Assembly (NCBI RefSeq): GCF_014138265.1
Contig: NZ_JACGXL010000002.1
Coordinates: 682,001-746,000, forward strand
Reading direction: 5' to 3'
From: Dokdonella fugitiva
GTDB lineage: Bacteria > Pseudomonadota > Gammaproteobacteria > Xanthomonadales > Rhodanobacteraceae
DNA length: 64,000 nucleotides
In this document: piece by piece, positions 36,724 to 44,697 of the stretch
Layout of the letters: every line of letters begins with the position of its first letter
Position numbering within the stretch: the stretch's first letter is position 1
Program-made: the position numbers and the translations under genes
Notes under the pieces: generated by a model
Told to the model about the DNA's origin: nothing
The model's database searches: none
Seen by the model: only the letters and a program-made list of their open reading frames with translations

Positions 36724-39627
36724 ATGGCCGTCCGTTCCACGCACGTCGCGACGCTGCTCGCCGCGCTGCTGTCCTTCGTCGCCGTCCCGGCCATCGCGCA
36801 GATGCGCATCACCGAATACATGTACTCCGGCGGCAACGGCGAGTTCGTCGAATTCACCAATGTCGGCGCGACGCCGGTCGACATGAGCGGCTGGAGCTTC
36901 GACGACAGCAGCGAAGTCGCCGGCAGCCAGGACCTGTCCGCCTACGGCGTCGTGCAGCCGGGCGAATCGGTGATCCTCGCGGACGCCGGCGTCACCGCCG
37001 CCGCGTTCCGCAGTGCGTGGTCGCTGTGCGACGCGGTCAAGGTGATCGGCGGCAACACCAACAACCTCGGCCGCGATGACGAGATCAACCTCTACGATGC
37101 GAGCCATGCGCTCGTCGACCGCCTCACCTACGGCGACGACACCGCGCTCGGCGGCCCGCGCACGAACGGCGCGAGCGCATGGCCGAATGCGGCCGGCCTC
37201 GGCGCGAACCTCGTCGCCGACTGGACCCTGTCGACCGTCGGCGACGGCGAAGGATCGGTCGCTTCGACCGGCGGTGACATCGGCAGCCCGGGACGCAGCA
37301 CGCGCGCGAGCGTGCCGTTCGTCGCCTGCCCGGTCGGCATCATGCGCATCAGCGAGTACATGTACGGCGGCGCGAACGGCGAGTTCGTCGAGTTCACCAA
37401 CATCGGCAATGGCCCCGTCGACATGGCCGGCTGGAGCTTCGACGACAGCAGCGAAGTCGCCGGCAGCCAAGACCTGTCCGCCTACGGCGTCGTGCAGCCG
37501 GGCGAATCGGTCGTGTTCACCGAAGCGGCCGCCGCGACGTTCCGCGGCGCGTGGGGGCTGTGCGACGCGGCCAAGGTGATCGGCGGCAACACCAACAACC
37601 TCGGCCGCGACGACGAGATCAACCTCTACGACGCGAGCCACGCACTCGTCGACCGCCTCGCCTACGGCGACGACACCGCGCTCGGCGGTCCGCGCGCGAA
37701 CGGCGCGAGCGCGTGGCCGAATGCCGCCGGCCTCGGCGCGAACCTCATCACCGACTGGACGTTGTCGACGCCCGGCGACGCCGAAGGCTCGCTCGCTTCG
37801 ACCGGCGGCGACGTCGGCAGCCCGGGACGCAGCACGCGCACGACGGTCGCGTTCGACAGTTGCGCGAGCGCGCAACTGCCGACCATCGCGATCGACCCCG
37901 GCGCGACGTCGCCGTACCTCGATCTCGCCGATGGCGGCGGCGCGGTCGGCGCGGTCGTCGACGATCCGACCGGCCCGGCCGCGACCGCAGGCATCGGCTT
38001 CACGTTCGCGCTGCCCGGCGGCGGCGATCCGGCGAACCTGTCGATCACGGTCGCGAGCAGCAACCCGGCGGTCGTCGACGCGAGCGGCCTCTTGCTCGAC
38101 GGCAGCGGCGCGACGCGCCACCTGCGTATCGTCCCGCACGGCGTCGGCTACGCGACCGTCACGATCGGCGCGACCGACGCGCAGGACCGCACCGGCACGT
38201 ATGCGATCGCGTACGCCGCATCGGCACCCGCAGCGACGCCCGCCGCGACGCGCTTCCACACCGGCGCGAGCGACGCGTCGGCGACGATCGCGCTCGACGA
38301 CGACACGATGCTCGTCGCCGACGACGAGACGAACGTGCTGCGCGTGTACCACCGCGCGCATTCGGGCCTGCCGTTCGGCGGCTACGACCCGAGCGCGCAG
38401 CTCGCGCTCGGCGATCCGGAGAATCCGGAGCTCGACCTCGAAGGCGCGTTCCGCCTCGGTGCGCGCAGCTACTGGACCGGTTCCTTCAGCAACTCGAAGA
38501 ACTTCCACGTGCGCCCGAACCGCCATCGCGTATTCGCGATCGACCTCGCCGGTGCCGGCGTCGCGACGACGTTCGCCTATGCCGGCCGCTACGACTGGCT
38601 GCTCGAGGACCTCGTCGCCTGGGACGCGGCCGACGGCCACGGCCTCGGCGCGAACGCGCTCGGCTTCGCCGCGAGCAGCGCGGAAGGCGTCGACTCGAAG
38701 ACGCCCGCGGGCTTCAACATCGAAGGCCTCGCGCTCGCGCCGGACGGCAGTACCGCCTACCTCGCGTTCCGCGCGCCGCTGCTGCCGACGACGCAGCGCC
38801 GCGAGGCGCTGCTCGTGCCGGTGCGCGACTTCGACGCGCTCGTCACCGGCGCCGCACCCGGCTCGCACGCGCAGGGCTCGGCCGTGTTCGGCACGCCGAT
38901 CCTGTTCGATCTCGGCGGTCGCGGCATCCGCAGCATCGACCGCAACGCGGCCGGGCAGTACCTCATCATCGCCGGCCCGCCCGGCGACGCGACCGGCATC
39001 GCGCCGGCGGACTTCCGCCTCTACGCGTGGACCGGCCAGCCGCAGGACGCGCCGTTCGATCTCGGCCTGGACATGACCGCGCTCGACATTGCCGGCGGCA
39101 GCTTCGAATCGATCGCCGGCGTGCCCGAGCAGCTCGGCGCAGGCAGCGTCCTGCAGCTCCTGTTCGACAACGGCGACAGCGTGTTCTACGCCGACGGCGT
39201 GCTCGCCAAGGACCTCGCCGAGCCACGCTGGAAGAAGGCGGCGAGCCTGCGCGTCCGCGTCGACGTGGTGTTCCCGGCCGCGGCGCTCGCGGTCACCGGC
39301 GGCACGCCGCAGGCGACGCCGGTCGGCACGCCGTTCGCCGATCCCCTCGCGCTGCGCGTCGTCGACGCGTACGGCCATCCGGTCGCCGGCGTGACCGTCG
39401 TGTTCGTGGCGCCGAGCGATGGCGCGAGCGCGGTGCTGTCGTCGACGAGCGCGCTCACCGACGCCGACGGGCGCGCGAGCGTCGACGCGACCGCCGACGC
39501 GGTGCAGGGCGACTACGCGGTCGACGCCCACGTCGCCGGCGTCGCCGGCAGCGTGTCGTTCGCGCTCCACAACGGCATCGACGAAACCGACGTGATCTTC
39601 CGCGACGGCTTCGACGCGGCGCCGTGA
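36724..39627 (+). CDS. Secreted protein with two lamin-tail domains, DUF3616 region and Ig-like domain
   Basis: The 967-residue product has a signal peptide (1-25) and two tandem lamin-tail-like domains at about 26-200 and 205-380. Both contain (I/V)TEYMYxGxNGEFVEFTNxG and GWSFDDSSEVAGSQDLSAYGVV. A beta-rich region of about 110 residues follows, then a DUF3616/esterase-like beta-propeller (about 510-820: NIEGLALAPDGSTAYLAFR, LFDLGGRGIRSIDRN). An Ig/Big-1-like domain (about 860-950) and the tail DVIFRDGFDAAP close the chain. Lamin-tail domains in bacteria occur on surface or nuclease proteins. The DNA of the two lamin-tail units is nearly identical, indicating recent duplication. Confidence 0.85.
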   Translation: MAVRSTHVATLLAALLSFVAVPAIAQMRITEYMYSGGNGEFVEFTNVGATPVDMSGWSFDDSSEVAGSQDLSAYGVVQPGESVILADAGVTAAAFRSAWSLCDAVKVIGGNTNNLGRDDEINLYDASHALVDRLTYGDDTALGGPRTNGASAWPNAAGLGANLVADWTLSTVGDGEGSVASTGGDIGSPGRSTRASVPFVACPVGIMRISEYMYGGANGEFVEFTNIGNGPVDMAGWSFDDSSEVAGSQDLSAYGVVQPGESVVFTEAAAATFRGAWGLCDAAKVIGGNTNNLGRDDEINLYDASHALVDRLAYGDDTALGGPRANGASAWPNAAGLGANLITDWTLSTPGDAEGSLASTGGDVGSPGRSTRTTVAFDSCASAQLPTIAIDPGATSPYLDLADGGGAVGAVVDDPTGPAATAGIGFTFALPGGGDPANLSITVASSNPAVVDASGLLLDGSGATRHLRIVPHGVGYATVTIGATDAQDRTGTYAIAYAASAPAATPAATRFHTGASDASATIALDDDTMLVADDETNVLRVYHRAHSGLPFGGYDPSAQLALGDPENPELDLEGAFRLGARSYWTGSFSNSKNFHVRPNRHRVFAIDLAGAGVATTFAYAGRYDWLLEDLVAWDAADGHGLGANALGFAASSAEGVDSKTPAGFNIEGLALAPDGSTAYLAFRAPLLPTTQRREALLVPVRDFDALVTGAAPGSHAQGSAVFGTPILFDLGGRGIRSIDRNAAGQYLIIAGPPGDATGIAPADFRLYAWTGQPQDAPFDLGLDMTALDIAGGSFESIAGVPEQLGAGSVLQLLFDNGDSVFYADGVLAKDLAEPRWKKAASLRVRVDVVFPAAALAVTGGTPQATPVGTPFADPLALRVVDAYGHPVAGVTVVFVAPSDGASAVLSSTSALTDADGRASVDATADAVQGDYAVDAHVAGVAGSVSFALHNGIDETDVIFRDGFDAAP
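36802..37860 (+). repeat. Intragenic tandem duplication of about 535 bp
   Basis: The segments beginning at 36802 and 37342 (each starting ATGCGCATCA) encode the two lamin-tail domains and align nearly base for base, including long identical runs. The offset drops from 540 to 534 bp by a six-base indel around the AdaGV/EAA region. Synonymous and a few replacement differences show it is not brand-new. Confidence 0.85.
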
Positions 39628-39637
39628 CGAAGCACGG

Positions 39638-39665
39638 CGTCGCGCCGGCAGCTGCCGGCGCGACG
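39638..39665. terminator. Perfect 28-bp palindrome, bidirectional terminator
   Basis: CGTCGCGCCGGCAG is followed immediately by its reverse complement, giving a 14-bp stem (loop formed by the centre). It sits in the 51-bp gap between two convergent secreted-protein genes, 10-13 bp from each stop, so it can serve both. No repeat copies are seen elsewhere in the window. Confidence 0.7.
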
Positions 39666-39678
39666 TTCGCGCGGACGG

Positions 39679-40959
39679 TCACTCCGCGTCGGGATCGAGG
39701 CCGTCGGCGAAGATGAAGTCCGGCGCGAAGCCGTCGAGTTCCATCACGCGCGGCCCGAAGAACGGGCCTTCGCCGTGCTGGACGAACTGCGCGCGGAACT
39801 CCTGCGCGAGGCGCGGCCGCAGGTTCGCGCAGCGGTGCAGGCGGTAGTCGGCGCCGACCACCGGATACGGCGTGCGTACCGGGCTGTCGTAGACGGCGAC
39901 GAACTGGCCGGTGCCGATGTCGCGCGCGAAGAGCTTGAAGTCGCGGAACGCGCGCACGAATGTCGGCGGCTGGCCGGCGAATGCGGACAGCGCGAAGTGG
40001 TCGAGTTCGAACGGCGCTGCGGTGCGCCACTCGATCGAATGGCTGAAGCCGTCGGGCATGTTGTCCTGGAACAGCAGCGAGTCGACCTCGGGCGTCGCGT
40101 TCGCCGCGCCGAACAGGCCGTCGGGGATGCTCGACAGGATCCCGCTCGTCGCCGTCACCTGCGCGTGCTCGAACGCGTCGTCGTGGTGCTCGCTCGCGCA
40201 GTCGGGCTTGCACTTGCCGGCGCTGCCGGCGGCGAAGATGCCGAGGATCTCGGCGTCGGTCAGCGCGCGGTCGTACAGCGACACCTCGTCGAGGTCGCCG
40301 CGGAAACGGCCGAGGCCGCGGCCGCTGCCGATCGTGTTCCACGACGCGTAGGCGTGCGTGCGCGCGCTCTGCACGCCGGTGCGCACGAGCGTGCCGTTCA
40401 CGTACAGGCGCGGCGTGCGGTCCTCCATCACGACCGCGATGTGGGTCCAGTCGGTGATCGTGGTGTCGTAGCGCAGCAGGCACGGCACGTGGAAACTCGC
40501 GTGTTCGCTCACACAGATCGCATTGGTGCCGATGACGAGGCCGACGCCGGCGTCGTCGTTGAAGTCGCCGTGCAGCGGGAAGATCGCGAAGCGTTGCGCG
40601 GAGCCGGAACAGTTGCCTTCCGCGCCCTCGGGGCAGTCGGGCGTCGCCTCGGTCGGCCGCGCCCACAGTTCCCACGTGAACGTATTCTCGAGCGCCTTCT
40701 GTTCGTCGTCGGTGACGTCGGTCGCGATGAAGTCCTCGTCGCTGTCGAAGCGCACGGCCTCGCCGACCTTGCCGGGTACGAACGGCACGTCGCCGCCGAC
40801 CGTGCCGTTGTAGAAGTGCGCGCGATCGTCGACATCGCCGTCGGCGGCGAGCCAGTACACGCGCCCCGGGGGCGGGGTGACGCAGGTTTGCGCGGGCGCG
40901 ATCGGCGCGAACGCGAGCAGGACGAGGGCGGGCGGCAGCAGCAGGTGCAGGCGGAACAT
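39679..40959 (-). CDS. Secreted LamG/concanavalin-like domain protein
   Basis: The 426-residue product has a signal peptide (MFRLHLLLPPALVLLAFAPIAPA). A LamG-type jelly roll at about 30-245 follows: YWLAADGDVDDRAHFYNGTV, TFTWELWARP, DWTHIAVVMEDRTPRLYVNGTLV and GDLDEVSLYDRALTDAEI. This is the classical pattern with a calcium-type rim. The C-terminal 180 residues are unassigned. It ends FIFADGLDPDAE, similar to the tail of the convergent lamin-tail protein. GGGAGA precedes ATG 40959. Probably secreted or surface-attached; ligand unknown. Confidence 0.85.
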   Translation of the reverse strand: MFRLHLLLPPALVLLAFAPIAPAQTCVTPPPGRVYWLAADGDVDDRAHFYNGTVGGDVPFVPGKVGEAVRFDSDEDFIATDVTDDEQKALENTFTWELWARPTEATPDCPEGAEGNCSGSAQRFAIFPLHGDFNDDAGVGLVIGTNAICVSEHASFHVPCLLRYDTTITDWTHIAVVMEDRTPRLYVNGTLVRTGVQSARTHAYASWNTIGSGRGLGRFRGDLDEVSLYDRALTDAEILGIFAAGSAGKCKPDCASEHHDDAFEHAQVTATSGILSSIPDGLFGAANATPEVDSLLFQDNMPDGFSHSIEWRTAAPFELDHFALSAFAGQPPTFVRAFRDFKLFARDIGTGQFVAVYDSPVRTPYPVVGADYRLHRCANLRPRLAQEFRAQFVQHGEGPFFGPRVMELDGFAPDFIFADGLDPDAE

Positions 40960-41106
40960 GGGGGTCTCCCTGGCGGTCGGCGGGCCGCGGTTCGCAGCCC
41001 CTCGCATCAGGGCACGGCAAAGCGGGCCCGGTTTTGCCATTCACGCGACGATTCCGCCGCGCGGTGCGCGGCGCAGTACACTCGGCGCGGGCCCTGGGGG
41101 ACCGAC

Positions 41107-43503
41107 ATGGCGATCGACGAAGACGCGCTGCGCACCGGCGGCGCGCTGCAGGGAGCCGTCGCGGCGTCGCTGCTGCGCGCGCGCGAGCGCGCGGCCGAAC
41201 TCGCGCCGGGCGAGCAGGTCGGCCTGTATCGCGTCGTGCGCGAGCTCGCGCGCGGCGGCATGGCGATCGTATACCTAGCCGAGCGCGCCGACGGCGAGTA
41301 CGAGCAGCAGGTCGCCCTGAAGTGGATGCTCGACGCGCACCCCGACGCGGCGAGCGCAGGGCAGTTCCGGCGCGAGCGCCAGGCGCTCGCCGACCTGCGC
41401 CATCCGAACATCGCGCGCCTGCTCGACGGCGGCCGCACCGGCGACGGCCGGCCGTGGTTCGCGATGGAACTCATCGACGGCGAGCGCATCGACGTGCACT
41501 GCGTGCGCTCGGCGCTGCCGCTCGCGCGGCGCCTCGACCTGTTCCTGCAGGTGTGCAGCGCGGTCGCGTTCGCGCATGCGCGCGGCGTCATCCATCGCGA
41601 CATCAAGCCGAACAACGTGCTGGTCGACCTCGACCTCAGCGCGAAGCTGCTCGATTTCGGCATCGCGCAACTGCTCGGCGACATCGACGAGAGCGTCGCG
41701 CGCGCGTGCACGCCCGATTTCGCCAGTCCCGAGCAGTTGCGCGGCGAGACGCCGACGATCGCCTCCGACGTGTACCAGCTCGGCCGGCTGCTGGCCGTGC
41801 TCTCGAGCCACGACGAGGCGGAACGCGCGACGCTCGCGACCGCCGCGACCGAGATCCAGGCCGAAGGCGCCGCGGCGCAGGCGGCCTTGCTCGCGGACTT
41901 GCCGGTCGACCTCGCCGCGATCGTGCGCATGGCGATCGCGACCGACCCGCACGCGCGCTACGCGACCGCCGACGCGCTCGCCGAGGACGTGCGCGCGTTC
42001 CTCGAGCGGCGTCCGGTGCGTGCACGGCCGCGTCGCACGCGCTACGTCGCCGCGCGCTACCTGCAGCGCCATCCCCTCGGCGCCGCGCTCGCCGCGTGCG
42101 CGCTCGCGCTGCTCGTCGGCGGCACGGCGTACTTCACCGCGCGCCTGCGCGCCGAACGCGACCTCGCCGAACGGCAGGCGCAGGCCGCGAACGCGGTGCT
42201 CGGCTTCCTCAACGACGACGTGTTCGACGCCGCCAACCCGTCGCACCGCGCACCCGACGCGCCGGACATGACCGTGCGCGAAGCGCTGCGCATCGCCGAG
42301 GGCCACGTCGAGCGCCGCTTCGCCGCGCAGCCAGCGCTCGCCGCGCGCGTGCTGACCACGCTCGCCGACCTGCGCTACCAGTTCGGCGACTTCGACGTCG
42401 CGCTCGCGCTGCTCGACCGTGCGGCCGCATTGCCCGGCGTGGCGAAGGACGGCGCGGAAGACCTGCGCGCGCGTGCCGAGCGCGGCATGATCCTCACCAC
42501 GACCAACCGCTTCGACGAGGCCGAGGCGATCCTCGGCGCGGTCGTCGCCGCGGCGGAGCGCACGCTCGGTCGCAACCATCGCGACACGCTCGAGTACACG
42601 CTGCGCCAGGTCGAGAACGCGGAACGCCGCGATCCGGACCTGTCGACCGCGCCCCGCCTCGCCGCGCTGCGCGAGCGCGCCGATGCCGCGCTCGGCCGGC
42701 CGAACGAGATCAGCGGCATCGCCGACTACCTCGTCGCGGACGACGCGCGCCTGCTCGGCACGCCGCTGCGCGCGGCCGCCGAGGCGCGCCGCGCGGTCGA
42801 CGCGCTGATGGCGACGAAGGGGCCGGACGACACCGCGACGCTCAAGGCGAAGGTCACGCTCGCCTTCGTCGAACGCGCCGAAGGCCATGTCGACGACGCG
42901 CTCGCCACCCTGCGCGCGGCGCACCACGCGCAGGCCGCGCGCTACGGCGCCGACACGCTCGACGCATTGTTCATGCAGAACGAACTCGGCATGCAGCTCG
43001 CCTACGCCGGACGCGACGACGAGGCAGGCGAGCTGTTCGCCGAACTGCTCGGCCGCCGCGAACGCGTGCAGGGCGCGCATTCGCCGCAGCTGATCCCGGC
43101 GCTGGTCAACCTCGGCGCGATCCGCTTGCGCCAGAAGCGCGCGGCCGACGCGCTCGCGCAGTTCGAGCGCAGCGTCGCGATCATCGACGCCTCGCCGGAC
43201 ACGCCGCGCTACATGATGGCGAGCGCGCGCCGCTCGCAGGCCGACGCGCTGCGCGAACTCGGCCGGCTCGACGAGGCGATCCGTGCACTCGACGCCGGCG
43301 ACGAAGCGGCCACCGGACTCGCCGCCGACGACATGCGCAGGCTCGCCCTTCGGGGTGCGCGCGCACGCGTGCTGATCGCGAAGGGCGGCGTCGCCGCCGG
43401 CCGCACGCAGCTCGACGCGGTCATCGCCGCGATGCGCGCGCACGTCGACGAAAAGCATCCGGCGCTCGCGCCGCTGATCGCCGCGCGCGCGGCGTTGCCG
43501 TAG
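41107..43503 (+). CDS. Receptor-like Ser/Thr protein kinase with TPR region (paralogue)
   Basis: The 798-residue kinase has a catalytic domain at about 38-310. ARGGMAIVY is the glycine-rich loop; ALKW has lysine 72, HRDIKPNN is at 163-170, DFG at 183-185 and SPEQ at 207-210. Activation-loop length and APE-variant are like the kinase at 3344. A membrane helix lies near residue 330 (AALAACALALLVGGTAYF). About 440 residues of TPR-like repeats follow with LGRNHRDTLEYTL and VQGAHSPQLIPALVNLGAI motifs. It converges on an ECF sigma gene, whereas the paralogue follows one. Its stop TAG belongs to a GTAG at the edge of the tandem repeat. It is likely a sensor of envelope signals. Confidence 0.9.
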   Translation: MAIDEDALRTGGALQGAVAASLLRARERAAELAPGEQVGLYRVVRELARGGMAIVYLAERADGEYEQQVALKWMLDAHPDAASAGQFRRERQALADLRHPNIARLLDGGRTGDGRPWFAMELIDGERIDVHCVRSALPLARRLDLFLQVCSAVAFAHARGVIHRDIKPNNVLVDLDLSAKLLDFGIAQLLGDIDESVARACTPDFASPEQLRGETPTIASDVYQLGRLLAVLSSHDEAERATLATAATEIQAEGAAAQAALLADLPVDLAAIVRMAIATDPHARYATADALAEDVRAFLERRPVRARPRRTRYVAARYLQRHPLGAALAACALALLVGGTAYFTARLRAERDLAERQAQAANAVLGFLNDDVFDAANPSHRAPDAPDMTVREALRIAEGHVERRFAAQPALAARVLTTLADLRYQFGDFDVALALLDRAAALPGVAKDGAEDLRARAERGMILTTTNRFDEAEAILGAVVAAAERTLGRNHRDTLEYTLRQVENAERRDPDLSTAPRLAALRERADAALGRPNEISGIADYLVADDARLLGTPLRAAAEARRAVDALMATKGPDDTATLKAKVTLAFVERAEGHVDDALATLRAAHHAQAARYGADTLDALFMQNELGMQLAYAGRDDEAGELFAELLGRRERVQGAHSPQLIPALVNLGAIRLRQKRAADALAQFERSVAIIDASPDTPRYMMASARRSQADALRELGRLDEAIRALDAGDEAATGLAADDMRRLALRGARARVLIAKGGVAAGRTQLDAVIAAMRAHVDEKHPALAPLIAARAALP

Positions 43504-43965
43504 GCCGGACGACCGCAGGTCGGTCGGCAGCTCCTCCTCGCCGTCACCGGCTGCATGGGTAGGAGCCCACCCTGTGGGCGACCGAAGACGCGGGAAAGTC
43601 GCGATACCGCGGTCGCGCACAGGGTGCGCTCCTACACGCTCACGCGACGACGCGAGTCCGCAGGCCGCACGACCGCAGGTCGGTCGGCAGCTCCTCCTCG
43701 CCGTCACCGGCTGCATGGGTAGGAGCCCACCCCGTGGGCGACCGAAGACGCGGGAAAGTCGCGATACCGCGGTCGCGCACAGGGTGCGCTCCTACAGGCT
43801 CACGCGACGACGCGAGTCCGCGGGCCGCACGACCGCAGGTCGGTCGGCAGCTCCTCCTCGCCGTCACCGGCTGCATGGGTAGGAGCCCACCCTGTGGGCG
43901 ACCGAAGACGCGGGAAAGTCGCGATACCGCGGTCGCGCACAGGGTGCGCTCCTACAGGTCACGCG
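43504..43965. repeat. 160-bp unit repeated three times in tandem, each with an internal palindrome
   Basis: The marker GACCGCAGGTCGGTCGGCAG occurs at 43511, 43671 and 43831, an exact 160-bp period; the last unit is truncated at about 135 bp. Copies differ by only a few bases. Each contains a GTAGGAGCCCACCCTGTGGG segment that pairs with CACAGGGTGCGCTCCTAC about 40 bases later, bounded by GTAG and CTAC. It fills the gap between a convergent kinase gene and sigma-factor gene. There is no reading frame with proper codon bias. Confidence 0.9.
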
Positions 43966-43996
43966 GCGCATCGAGACGTGCGGAGGGCGGTCCGTC

Positions 43997-44066
43997 GTGG
44001 GAGCGGCGCAAGCCGCGATGCTTTTGCAACCGGAACCAGGAGCATCGCGCCTTCCAGCGCTCCCAC
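43997..44066. repeat. GTGGGAGCG inverted-repeat element
   Basis: GTGGGAGCGGCGCAAGCCGC at 43997 pairs with an imperfect partner ending in CGCTCCCAC (44058-44066). The loop includes a short TTTTGCAACCGGAACC sequence. It is closely related to the arms of the 163-bp element at 50969-51131. It lies just before the convergent end of the ECF sigma gene. Confidence 0.7.
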
Positions 44067-44081
44067 AGGAAGCAGGCGCGC

Positions 44082-44639
44082 TCAGGCCGGGCGCAGCGCC
44101 GCGGCGAGCCAGGCGCGCGCCTCGTCCCAGTCGCGGTGCGCGGTGCGCGGCGAGATGCCGAGCGCGCGCGCGGTCTCGTCGTCGTTGAGGCCGCCGAAGT
44201 AGCGGCACTCGAACACCTGCGCGCGCCGCGGCGCGTTCGCCGCGAGCGTGCGCAGCGCGTCGTCGATCTCGGCGATCAGCTCGAACTCGCGCTCGTCGCG
44301 CGGTTCGACGTCGTCGATCGCGAGCGCGGCCTCGCCGCCGCCGCGCTTGCGCGCGAGGCGTTCGCGCGCATGGTCGACGAGCACCTGGCGCATGATGCGC
44401 ACGGCGAGCGCGAGCAGGTGGTCGTGGTCGCGCGGCAGGCCCGCTGCGCGGGCGAGGCGCAGCCAGCACTCGTGGACGAGGGCGGTGGTGCCGAGCGTCG
44501 CGTCGCGCGGCTGCGCACGCGCGCCGCGCGCGAGGCGCTTGAGGTCGGGGTAGACGAGATCGACGAGGCGGCGCCAGGCGCCGTCGTCTCCGCCTTCGGC
44601 ACGTTCCAGCAATGCGCCGATGTCGTCGGTGGGCGGCAT
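44082..44639 (-). CDS. ECF-family sigma factor (Sigma70_ECF type), paralogue
   Basis: The 185-residue protein has region 2 at about 25-95 (LVHECWLRLARA, RIMRQVLVDHARERLARKRGGG) and region 4 at about 130-180 (YFGGLNDDETARALGISPRTAHRDWDEARAWL). The LGxxxRTxxRDWxxARA(W/F)L ending is shared with the sigma factor at 6357, so the two are paralogues. It is encoded 58 bp after the PknB-like kinase stop in the same direction, and may be cotranscribed. No anti-sigma gene is present. Promoter recognition is unknown. Confidence 0.88.
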   Translation of the reverse strand: MPPTDDIGALLERAEGGDDGAWRRLVDLVYPDLKRLARGARAQPRDATLGTTALVHECWLRLARAAGLPRDHDHLLALAVRIMRQVLVDHARERLARKRGGGEAALAIDDVEPRDEREFELIAEIDDALRTLAANAPRRAQVFECRYFGGLNDDETARALGISPRTAHRDWDEARAWLAAALRPA

Positions 44640-44697
44640 GCGCAGCGGATATCCCGCCGCGGACTGCGCCGGAGCGCAGCCCGCGGCGGTCCCTCCC

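Noticed and set aside
43504-43965. Tandem repeats as a possible CRISPR array
   Set aside because: Repeat and spacer are not separable: the whole 160-bp unit repeats, with no variable spacers and no cas genes nearby.
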